Positions 23,931-35,399 of a stretch of 64,000 nt of DNA are shown here, piece after piece; position 1 is the stretch's first letter, and the number at the start of each line of letters is the position of its first letter. The DNA is taken from assembly GCF_963678635.1 (NCBI RefSeq), contig NC_087062.1, forward strand, positions 67,875,415 to 67,939,414, read 5' to 3'. Below the pieces are notes generated by a model that searched no databases, had not been told where the DNA came from, and worked only from the letters and a program-made list of their open reading frames with translations. A program made the translations under genes and the position numbers. The stretch comes from Symsagittifera roscoffensis. Lineage: Eukaryota; Xenacoelomorpha; Acoela; Convolutidae.

Positions 23931-26618
23931 AAAATAGGACTAGAAATAAAAAATAAAAAATTTAGAAACAAAAAATTAGAAAATTATAAATGTGCATAAC
24001 CGCTGAAAAAAAAGAAGGATTTTGTGTCCCAAAATGGGACTGCAAACCAAAGATTAGAAATTAAAAAACCAAAAATGGAAAAATAGAAAAGTGCATAACC
24101 ACTGAATGAAAAGAAATATTATGTGTGTCAAAAATGGACTGGAAAAAAAAAATTTTGAAACCAAAATTAGAAAACTAGAAATGTGCATAACCACTGCATA
24201 AAAAGAAGGGTTTTGTGTCCCAAAATAGGACTGGAAATCAAAATTTAGAAACTTAATAACAAAAAATTAGAAAATTATAAATGTACATAACCGCTGAATA
24301 AAAAAAGGATTCTAAGTCCCAAAATACGACCGCAAACCAAACATTAGAAATTTGGAAACCAAAAAAAAAGAAAAGTAGAAATGTGCATAACCACTGAATG
24401 AAAAGAAATATTATGTGTGTCAAAAATGGACTGGAAAACAAAAAAATAAAAATTCAGTAACCAAAATTAGAAAACTAGAAATGTGCATAACCACTGCATA
24501 AAAAGAAGGGTTTTGTGTCCCAAAATAGGACTGGAAATCAAAATTTAGAAATTTAATAACAAAAAACTAGAAAATTATAAATGTACATAACCGCTGAATA
24601 AAAAAAGGATTCTAAGTCCCAAAATACGACTGCAAACCAAACATTAGAAATTTGGAAACCAAAAAAAAAGAAAAGTAGAAATGTGCATAACCATTGAATG
24701 AGAAGAAAGATTATGTGTCCCAAAAATGGGCTGGAAAACAAAAAACAAAAATTTGGAAACCAAAGTTTGAAAATTAGAAAAGTGCATAACCACTGCATAA
24801 AAAAAGGGTTTTGTGTCCCAAATTAGGACTCGAAATCAAAAACTAGAATTTTAGCAACAAAAGATTAGAAAATCAGAAATGTTAATAACTACTGAATAAA
24901 AAGAAAGATTCTGTGTTCCAAAATGGGACTGGAAATCAAACATTAAAAAGTAGGAAACCAAAAAATAGAAAATTAGAAACGTTTATAGCCACTGAATAAA
25001 AAGAAGAAGGATTATGTGTCCCAGAACGGGACTGGAAAGCAAAAATTAAAATTTTAGAAACAAAAAATTAAAAAACTATAAAAGTGCATAACCACTGTTA
25101 AAAATTTAGAAGCAAAATTTAGAAAATTAGATTTTCTTAATACCGCTGAATAAAAAGAAGAATTCTGAGTCCTAAAATGGGACTGCAAATCAAAAGTTAA
25201 AAAATTAGAAATGTGCATAACCACTGAATAAAATGAAGTGTTTTGTTTCTCAAAATGGGACTGGAAATCAAAAATTAGAATTTTAGATTCAAAAAAATAA
25301 AAAACTATAAATGTGCATAACCACTGTTAAAAATTTAGAAGCAAAATTTAGAAAATTAGATTTTTTTAATACCGCTGAATAAAAAGAAGAATTCTGAGTC
25401 CTAAAATGGGAGTGCAAATCAAAAGTTAAAAAATTAGAAATGTGCATAACCACTGAATAAAATGAAGGGTTTTGTGTCCCAAAATAGGACTGGAAATCAA
25501 AATTTAGAAACTTAATAACAAAAAATTAGAAAACTATAAATGTACATAACCGCTGAACAAAAAAAGGATTCTAAGTCCCAAAATACGACTGCAAAACAAA
25601 CATTAGAAATTTTGAAACCAAAAAAAAAAGAAAAGTAGAAATGTGCATAACCACTGAATGAGAAGAAAGATTATGTGTCCCAAAAATGGGCTGGAAAACA
25701 AAAAACAAAAACTTGGAAACCAAAGTTTGAAAATTAGAAAAGTGCATAAACACTGCATAAAAAGAAGGGTTTTGTGTTCCAAAATAGGACTGGAAATCAA
25801 AATTTAGAAATTTAGAAACAAAGGAATAGAAAATTAGAAATGTGCATAACTACTGAAGAAAAAATATATTCTGTGTTCCAAAATGGACAGGAAGTCAAAA
25901 ATTAGAAATTAAAAAACCAAAAACTAGAAATTCAGAAACGTTTTTAGCGACTTAAAAAAGAAGAAGGTTTTTGTGTCCCAGAATGGTCCTGGAAAGCAAA
26001 AATAAAAAAATTTAGAAATCAAATTTAGAAAATCAGAAATTTTTATAACTACTGAGTAAAAAAAGAATCTGTGTCCTAAAATGGGACTGCAAATCAAAAG
26101 TTAGAAAATTAGAAATGGGCATAACCACTGAATAAAATGAATTGTTCTGTTCCCCAAAATTGTACTGGAAATCAAAAAATACAATTTTCGAAACAAAAAT
26201 TGAAAAAATTTTAAATGTGCTTAACCACTGAATAAAAAGAAAGCTTATGTATCTCAAAAATGGACTGAAAAACAAAAGCAAAAATTGAGAAACCAAAACA
26301 AGAAAACTAGAAACGTGCATAACCACTGCATAAAAAGAAGGGTTATGTGTCCCAAAATAGGACTGGAAATCAAAAAATAGAAATTTAGAAACAAAAGTTT
26401 AGAAAATTAGAAATGTGCATAACTACTGAAAAAAAAGAAAGATTCTGTGTTCCAAAATGGGACTGGAAATCAAAAAATAGAAATTAAGAAACCAAAAACT
26501 AGAAAATTAGAAACGTTTAAAGCCACTGAATAAAAAGAAGAAGGATTCTGTGTCCCAGAATGGCCCTGGAAAGCAAAAATTAAAAAATTAGAAACCAAAT
26601 TCAGAAAATTAGAAATCC
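23931..26618 (+). repeat. satellite monomers within the 4.25-kb duplicate
   Basis: The same ~99-bp family as array I, copied from 19,681-22,369. Most units have the dyad in the variant form GTCCCAAAATAGGAC, with one mismatch between arms. Confidence 0.9.
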
Positions 26619-27027
26619 AAATTTGTCTGAAGAAAGTTTATATACTACATAATGTAATATATTAGTTATTTAGATCGTGTGGTTTTTTTCTTTTGTTCTC
26701 AGGATCAAATTTAATTTTTTTGACGTTTGAATTTTGTTTTCTTTTAAAATTCAATTCAAATTCGTTTGTCAAAAACAAATCAAATTCCGCTCTCAAGCAA
26801 CAAATTTCAAATGGCGCCAAAAACTTGCATGTTTTTTGTTTCAAAAGAGGATTTTAACAATCAAAATTACCAAAGGAGGTAAAAAAAACGCCAATGATCC
26901 ATTTTTCTCAAATTATGTCAGTTATATCATGTCAGGTCAGTCATTAGAATTTCGTGAATTTCGGTAGTTAATTGTTACGCTATACCTGTTACTGTGAAAA
27001 ATCAAACGCGTCCTCAGTTCGGTTTTT
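26619..27027. repeat. spacer S, copy 3
   Basis: Counterpart of 22,370-22,778 in the second 4.25-kb unit, with an offset of 4,249 bp and almost identical sequence. Confidence 0.75.
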
Positions 27028-27111
27028 GTTCCGACTATCGATACGAAATTAACGGAATATTTGTGCTCGGGGTGGGTTTTTTTTTCTTCAGACAAATTTT
27101 TCTTCAGACAA
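27028..27111 (+). mobile_element. HINE-like element, 5' fragment (copy 7)
   Basis: Counterpart of the fragment at 22,779-22,862, with the same fusion to satellite sequence. It was created by the segmental duplication, not by a new insertion. Confidence 0.7.
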
Positions 27112-27200
27112 ATAAAAAGAAGAAGGATTCTGTGTCCCAGAATGGCCCTGGAAAGCAAAAATTAAAAAATTAGAAACCAAATTCAGAAAATTAGAAATCC

Positions 27201-27609
27201 AAATTTGTCTGAAGAAAGTTTATATACTACATAATGTAATATATTAGTTATTTAGATCGTGTGGTTTTTTTCTTTTGTTCTCAGGATCAAATTTAATTTT
27301 TTTGACGTTTGAATTTTGTTTTCTTTTAAAATTCAATTCAAATTCGTTTGTCAAAAACAAATCAAATTCCGCTCTCAAGCAACAAATTTCAAATGGCGCC
27401 AAAAACTTGCATGTTTTTTGTTTCAAAAGAGGATTTTAACAATCAAAATTACCAAAGGAGGTAAAAAAAACGCCAATGATCCACTTTTCTCAAATTATGT
27501 CAGTTATATCATGTCAGGTCAGTCATTAGAATTTCGTGAATTTTGGTAGTTAATTGTTACGCTATACCTGTTACTGTAAAAAATCAAACGCGTCCTCAGT
27601 TCGGTTTTT
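27201..27609. repeat. spacer S, copy 4
   Basis: Counterpart of spacer copy 2, with GTTCTCAGG like copies 1 and 3. It is preceded by a partial satellite monomer at 27,112-27,200. Confidence 0.75.
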
Positions 27610-28128
27610 GTTCCGACTATCGATACGAAAGTAAAGGAATATTTGTGCTCGGGGTGGGTTTTTTTTTCTTCAGACAAATTTCGAGTTTTTAACTAGCCAT
27701 TTTTGACGGATTTTTTATATCATTCGAAAGGTATTGTTGTCCTGAGCTCAAATTTGAAAAAATATTTCACCTGTGATCATTTTTCGTAAAGTTATGGAGG
27801 TTTGAAGATTACCATTTTGGCTAATTTTTGACAATTAACGCGCGATATATTTTGCGCTATTAACGCGTAAACGGAGATTTTATCCGTCTTAGAAATAGTT
27901 TCAAATTGGTTGAAGGAAGCTCATTTGCCTTAATTGGTTTGTTACTAGAAGCAAAAGCCATCATTTTGTACTTTATATGGGATGTGGGGGGAAAAGTCTC
28001 AAATTAAAAAAAAAACATTTTATTCGCCCCTTTTTTCATTTTTAATTTTTCCATGTTAATCTGGCTCCATAGACCTTAAACGACAATCAGAACACTCAGG
28101 GCTTCGCCTTGACACCGGCAGTCTTGTT
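27610..28128 (+). mobile_element. HINE-like element, copy 8
   Basis: Full-length copy equivalent to copy 4 at the other end of the array. Its 3' end carries private changes (AAACGACAATCAGAACACTCAGGG, GACACCGG) that weaken the subterminal inverted repeat. Copies 4 and 6 do not have them, so they arose after the duplications. Confidence 0.75.
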
Positions 28129-29403
28129 AAACTTATAATCGGCCCATGATAAAGGATGTTGAAAAAAAATTGTGAGGTAAAATTATTGCAATTCAGTGTA
28201 TGTAACATGCCTTTTGCGCTTTGAATAAATGTTGCGATATTTGTGTATGGATTACTAGGAATTTCAACGTGGCCGAGTAACTTTTCCACAAAATTAGTAG
28301 CGTGCCAGGGGGTTGACGCCTTTCCACCTCAATTTTATCCAACGGTGCCCTTCAAATTATTTCAAAGGGTCTCTTCCTTTTTTGGCCGACGTTTTATGAA
28401 GATTTAAAAACTGGTTTTGCGAAAAGCGCAAGCCAAAAAATTTGGAATTTTTCAGGAGCGCTGCCAAAAAGTGCCCAAAATTTTTAATGTGTACTGTTTA
28501 CTGCATAAAGCAGCCAATCGATCTCGAAAGTCATGCCTTTCCGAAGGTTAATGGCCAGTTGCGAGGATGTTTGACATTTTCATAAGCCATGATTTGAATG
28601 TTAAGATTCTGTTTAATTTCTGAGATAAAGTTGATAGAAAGTTCTTTCAATAGTGCTTCAGTCATCATTTAGACATTTACTGCATGAATTGTTGGTTCCA
28701 ACTCAATGTTTTTTTTTTTAGTTTTTATCATTTTCCTCATGATAAGTGTTCTATAAGCTGCCATAATCTTTTCTGCTTAACAACTCTTGCAGAAAAGCGA
28801 TTAAAAGTTCTTGTTAACACTAGTTGCTTAAAGAATCATGTTATTTGCAATCAATCCAATTTGCTCATGATTTCTTGAACTGAAGTAATTCCTAATTTTG
28901 AAGTAATTTGTTTTAAAAGACCTAAATTTTGTTTCAAGGCGTTGTCACGGCGTTGTTTGCAAAAATCATGCAATATCTTGCAAGATAAGATAACCATCCT
29001 CTATCGACTAGGGCTGTCTGAGGCGAGGTCACTAGTTCTTTTAATGTTAGTTTGAAATAATGTTTGGGCGTTGTAGTATGGTTCTAATGAACTTTCTTTG
29101 TTGTTTCTCACTGCTATCCAAACCATATTTTTGTATGGTTTCTACTTCGATTATATTTGCTTGTTCATCATTGATTGAAGTTATTTAATACAAAAAATCT
29201 AATTTTTGGGTCGTATAAAAACGACCCTTGATATGCAATTGTATGATAGAGTTTTACTTAGCGTGTTTACTTTTTCAAATATGTCATAATATTTAAAATT
29301 CAATTTGTAACATTTTTAATATAGCTGAATGTGTCCGGAGGAGGGGGGGGGGCGTGAATGATTTGAAAGTTCATTACCACGATTAAAAGGAGGAATTCTA
29401 TGT
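28129..29403 (+). repeat. duplicated flank block A (unique part), copy 2
   Basis: Near-identical duplicate of 3582-4866, including the GGGTCGT/ACGACCC hairpin (about 29,209-29,228) and a shorter poly-G tract (G10, 29,343-29,352). Together with the HINE copy before it and the first satellite monomers after it, this is a ~2-kb segment repeated at an interval of about 24.55 kb. Confidence 0.85.
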
Positions 29404-29487
29404 CTCAAAATGGGCCGGAAATTAAACCCAGGCAGTGGAAAAAAGATCAAAATTTTGGAAACTGATCAGCATTTACTTCAAAATTGG
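29404..29487 (+). repeat. edge-type satellite monomer, left end of array II
   Basis: Same divergent unit as at 4867-4945 (ATTAAACCCAGGCAGTG, ACTGATCAGCATTTAC). It was copied here as part of the block A duplication. Confidence 0.7.
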
Positions 29488-32400
29488 AAAATTAGAAACC
29501 AAAAACCAGAAAGTTAGAAATGTGCATAACCACTGAATGAAAAGAAGGATTCTGTCTCGAAATGGGGCTGGAAATCAAAAGTTAGAAATTTAGAAACCAA
29601 AATTTAGAAAATAAGAAATTAGCATAACCACTGAATAAAAAGAAGGGTTCCGTGCCCCAAAAAAAGACTTAAAATCAAAAATTAGAAATTTAGAACACAA
29701 AAAAATAAAAAACTATAAAAGTGCATACCCACTGAAAAAAAAGAAGGACTCTGTGTTCCAAAATGGTACTGAAAAACAAAAATTAGAAAATAAGAAACCA
29801 AAAAAAAGACAATTAGAAACGTACATAACCGCTGAATAAAAAGAAGGATTCTGTGTCCCAAAATGGGACTGCAAACCAAACATTAGAATTTTAGAAACCA
29901 AAAAAAGTTAAATTAGAAATGTGCATAACCACTGAATGAAAAGAAAGATTATGTGTCGCAAAAATGGACTGGAAAACAAAAAAAACAAATATTAAGAAAC
30001 CAAAATTAAAAAAAACTAGAATGTGCATAACCTCAGCATAAAAAGCAGGGTTATGTGTCCCAAAATAGGACTGGAAATCAAAAAATAGAAATTTAGAAAC
30101 AAAAGTTTAGAAAATTAGAAATGTGCATAACTACTGAATAAAAAGAAGAAGGATTCTGTGTCCCAGAATGGCCCTGGAAAGCAAAAAATAGAAATTAAGA
30201 AACCAAAAACTAGAAAATTAGAAACGTTTATAGCCACTGAATAAAAAGAAGAAGGATTATGTGTCCCAGAATGGCCCTGGAAAGCAAAAATTAAAAATTT
30301 AGTAACCAAATTCCGAAAATTAGAAATTTTCATAACCACTGAATAAAAAGAAGGATTCTGTGTCCCAACTTGAAAAATTATAGATTTGCATAACCACTGA
30401 AAAAGAAGTAAAAAGAAGGATTCTGTGTCCCAAAATGGGACTGAAAATCAAAAATTAGAATTTTAGAAACAAAAAATTAAAAAAATATAAATGTGCATAA
30501 CCACTGAATAAAAAGTAAAAAGAAGGGTTCTGTGTCCCAATATGGAACTGAAAATCAAAAATTAAAAAATTTAGAAACCAAAAAACAAAAAATAAGAAAA
30601 ATTTTTAACCACTTAATAAAAAGAAAGATTACGTTTCTCAAAAATGAACTGAAAAACAAAAACAAAAAATCAAAAACCGATCTTAGAAAACTAGAAATGT
30701 GCATAACCACTGCATAAAAAGAAGGGTTCCGTGTGCCAAAATAGGACTAGAAATCAAAAATAAAAAACTTAGAAACAAAAAATTAGAAAATTATAAATGT
30801 GCATAACCGCTGAAAAAAAAAGAAGGATTCTGTGTCCCAAAATGGGACCGCAAACCAAAGATTAGAAACAAAGAAACCAAAAAATAGAAAAATAGAAAAG
30901 TGCATAACCACTGAATGAAAAGAAATATTATGTGTGTCAAAAAAAATTTAGAAACCAAAATTAGAAAACTAGAAATGTGCATAACCACTGCATAAAAAGA
31001 AGGGTTTTGTGTCCCAAAATAGGACTGGAAATCAAAATTTAGAAACTTAATAACAAAAAATTAGAAAATTATAAATGTACATAACCGCTGAATAAAAAAA
31101 GGATTCTAAGTCCCAAAATACGACTGCAAACCAAAAATTAGAAATTTGGAAACCAAAAAAAAAGAAAGTAGAAATGTGCATAACCACTGAATGAAAAGAA
31201 AGATTATGTGTCCCAAAAATGGGCTGGAAAACAAAAAACTAAAACTTGGAAACCAAAGTTTGAAAACTAGAAAAGTGCATAAACACTGCATAAAAAGAAG
31301 GGTTTTGTGTTCCAAAATAGGACTGGAAATCAAAATTTAGAAATTTAGAAACAAAGAGATTTAGAAATGTGCATAAATACTGAAGAAAAAATATATTCTG
31401 TGTTCCAAAATGGACAGGAAGTCAAAAATTAGAAATTAAAAAACCAAAAACTAGAAATTCAGAAACGTTTTTAGCGACTAAAAAAAGAAGAAGGTTTTTG
31501 TGTCCCAGAATGGGTCTGGAAAGCAAAATTTAAAAATTTAGAAATCAAATTTAGAAAATCAGAAATTTTTATAACTACTGAGTAAAAAAAGAATCTATGT
31601 CCTAAAATGGGACTGCGAATCAAAAGTTAGAAAATTAGAAATGGGCATAACCACTGAATAAAATGAATTGTTCTGTTCCCCAAAATTGTACTGGAAATCA
31701 AAAAATACAATTTTCTAAACAAAAATTGAAAAAATTTTAAATGTGCTTAACCACTGAATAAAAAGAAAGATTATGTATCTCAAAAATGGACTGAAAAACA
31801 AAAGCAAAAATTGAGAAACCAAAACTAGAAACGGGCATAACCACTGCATAAAAAAAGGCTTTTGTGTCCCAAATTAGGACTGGAAATCAAAAACTAGAAT
31901 TTTAGCAACAAAAGATAAGAAAATCAGAAATGTTCATAACTACTGAATAAAAAGAAAGATTCTGTGTTCCAAAATGGGACTGGAAATCAAACATTAAAAG
32001 TTAGGAAACCAAAAATTAAAAAACTATAAACGTGCATAACCACTGTTAAAAATTTAGAAGCAAAAATTAGAAAATTAGATTTTCTTATAACCGCTGAATA
32101 AAAAGAAGAATTCTGAGTCCTAAAATGGGACTGCAAATCAAAAGTTAAAAAATTAGAAATATGCATAACCACTGAATAAAATGAAGTGTTTTGTGTCTCA
32201 AAATGGGACTGGAAATCGAAAATTAGAATTTTAAAAACAAAAAATTAAAAAACTATAAAAGTGCATAACCACTAAATAAAAAGAAAAAAGAAGGGTTCTG
32301 TGTCCCAATACGGAACTGAAAATCAAAAATTAAAAAATTTAGAAACCAAAAAACGAAAAATAAGAAATAAATATTTTTAACCACTTTATAAAAAGAAAGT

Positions 32401-35399
32401 TTACGTTTCTCAAAAATGGACTGGAAAACAAAAACAAAAAATTAAAAATCGCACTTAGAAAACTAGAAATGTGCATAACCACTGCATAAAAAGAAGGGTT
32501 CCGTGTGACAAAATAGGACTAGAAATCAAAAATAAGAAATTTAGAAACAAAAAATTAGAAAATTATAAATGTGCATAACCACTGAAAAAAAAGAAGGATT
32601 CTGTGTCCCAAAATGGGCTGCAAACCAAAGATTAGAAATTAAGAAACCAAAGAATAGAAAAATAGAAATGTGCATAACCACTGAATGAAAAGAAATTTTA
32701 TGTGTGTCAAAAATGGACTGGAAAACAAAAAAACAAAAATTTAGAAACCAAAATTAGAAAACTAGAAATGTGCATAACCACTGCATAAAAAGAAGGGTTT
32801 TGTGTCCCAAAATAGGACTGGAAATCAAAATTTAGAAACTTAATAACAAAAAATTAGAAAATTATAAATGTACATAACCGTTGAATAAAAAAAGGATTCT
32901 AAGTCCCAAAATACGACCGCAAACCAAACATTAGAAATTTGGAAACCAAAAAAAAAGAAAAGTAGAAATGTGCATAACCACTGAATGAAAAGAAATTTTA
33001 TGTGTGTCAAAAATGGACTGGAAAACAAAAAAACAAAAATTTAGAAACCAAAATTAGAAAACTAGAAATGTGCATAACCACTGCATAAAAAGAAGGGTTT
33101 GTGTCCCAAAATAGGACTGGAAATCAAAAACTAGAATTTTAGCAACAGAAGATTAGAAAATCATAACTACTGAACAAAAAGAAAGATTCTGTGTTCCAAA
33201 ATGGGACTGGAAATCAAACATTAAAAATTAGGAAACCAAAAACTAGAAAATTAGAAACGTTTATAGCCACTGAATAAAAAGAAGAAGGAATATGTGTCCC
33301 AGAACGGGACTGGAAAGCAAAAGTTAAAGATTTAGAAACAAAATTTAGAAAATTAGAATTTCTTATAACCGCCGAATAAAAAGAAGAATTCTGAGTCCTA
33401 AAATGGGACCGCAAATCAAATATTAGAAAATTAGAAATGTGCATTACCACTGAATAAAATGAAGTGTTTTGTGTCCCAAAATGGGACTGGAAATCAAAAA
33501 TTAGATTTTTAGAAACAAAAATTAAGAAAAATAGAAATTTGCTTGACCTGTGAATAAAAAGAAGTGTTCTGTGACCCAAAATGGGACTGGAAAACAAAAA
33601 TTAGAATTTTAGAAACGAAAAATTAAAAAATTATAAATGTGCATAATCTCAGAAAAAAAATTAAAAAGAAGGATTCTGTGTTCTAAAATGGGACTGCAAA
33701 TCAAAATTTAGAAGCTTAGAAATGTGCCTAACCACTGAATAAAAAATAAAAAGGAGGATTATGTGTCCCAAAATAGGACTGGAAATTAAAAATTGGAAAT
33801 TAAGCAAACCAAATTGAGAAAAATAGACATTTGCTTGACCAGTGAATAAAAAAAGTTGTTCTGTGGCCCAAAATGGGACTGGAAATCAAAAATTAGAGTT
33901 TTAGAAACAAAAAAACTAAAAAACTATAAATGTGTATAACCACTGAATAAAAAGTAAAAAGAAGGGTTCTGTGTCCCAAAATGGGACTGGAAATTAAAAA
34001 TTAAATTTTTAGAAACAAAAAATTAAAAAATTATAAATGTGCATAATCTCAGAAAAAAAAGTAAAAAGAAGGATTCTGTGTCCTAAAATGGGACTGCAAA
34101 TCAAAATTTAGAAGCTTAGAAATGTGCCTAACCACTGAATAAAAATTAAAAAGGAGGATTCTGTGTCCCAAAATAGGACTGGAAATTAAAAATTGGAAAT
34201 TAAGCAAACCAAATTGAGAAAAATAGACATTTGCTTGACCAGTGAATAAAAAAAGTTGTTCTGTGGCCCAAAATGGGACTGGAAAACAAAAATTAGAGTT
34301 TTAGAAACAAAAAAACTATAAAATTATAAATGTGCATAACCACTGAATAAAAAGTAAAAAGAAGGATTCTGTGTCCCAAAATGGGACTGGAAATTAAAAA
34401 TTAGAAATTTAGCATCGAAAATTGAGAAAAATAGAAATTTGCTTGACTAGTGATTAAAAAGAAAGGTTCTGTGTCCCAAAATGGGACTGGAAATAAAAAA
34501 TTAGATTTTTACAAACAAAAAATTAAAAAATTATAAATGTGCATAACTACTGAATAAAAAGTAAAAAGAAGGATTCTGTGTCCCAAAATGGGACTGGAAA
34601 TTAAAAATTAGAAATTTAGCATCAAAAATTGAGACAAATAGAAATTTGCTGGACCAATGATTAAAAAGAAGGGGTCTGTGTCCCAAAATGGGACTGGAAA
34701 ACAAAAAACAAAAATTTAGAAACCAAAATTAGAAAACTAGAAATGTGCATAACCACTGCATAAAAAGAAGGGTTTTGTGTCCCAAAATAGGACTGGAAAT
34801 CAAAATTTAGAAATTTAATAACAAAAAATTACAAAAATATAAATGTGCATAACCACTGAAAAAAAGAAAGATTCTGTGTTCCAAAATGTGACTGAAAAAC
34901 AAAAATTAGAAACTCAGAAACCAAAAAACAGACAATTAGAAAGTACATAACCGCTAATTAAAAAGAGGATTCTTTGTCCCAAAATGCGACTGCAAACCAA
35001 ACATTAGAAATTTGGAAACCAAAAAAAAAGAAAATTAGAAATGTGCATAACCACTGAACGAAAAGAAAAAAAGAAAGATTATGTGTCCCAAAAATGGACT
35101 GGAAAACAAAAAACAAAAACTTAGAAACCAAAGTTTGAAAACTAAAAAAGTGCACAAACACTGCATAAAAAGAAGGGTTTTGTGTTCCAAAATAGGACTG
35201 GAAATCACATTTTAGAAATTTAGAAACAAAAGAAAAGAAAATTAGAAGTGTGCATAACTACTGAAGAAAAAAAGATTCTGTGTTCCAAAACGGGACAGGA
35301 AATCAAAAATATGAAATTAAAAAACCAAAAACTAGAAATTTAGAAACGTTTATAGCCACTAAAAAAAGAAGGTTTCTGGGTCCCAGAATGGGTCTGGAA

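Larger units (their letters stand above)
23931..28178 (+). repeat. 4.25-kb tandem segmental duplication, copy 2
   Basis: Second copy of 19,681-23,930. The junction reads GAGGT-AAAAT-AGGAC at 23,926-23,940. The shared AAAAT is present at both parental ends (19,681-19,685 and 28,179-28,183), so the duplication was joined through 5-bp microhomology. Beyond 28,178 the sequence continues into block A. Confidence 0.9.
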
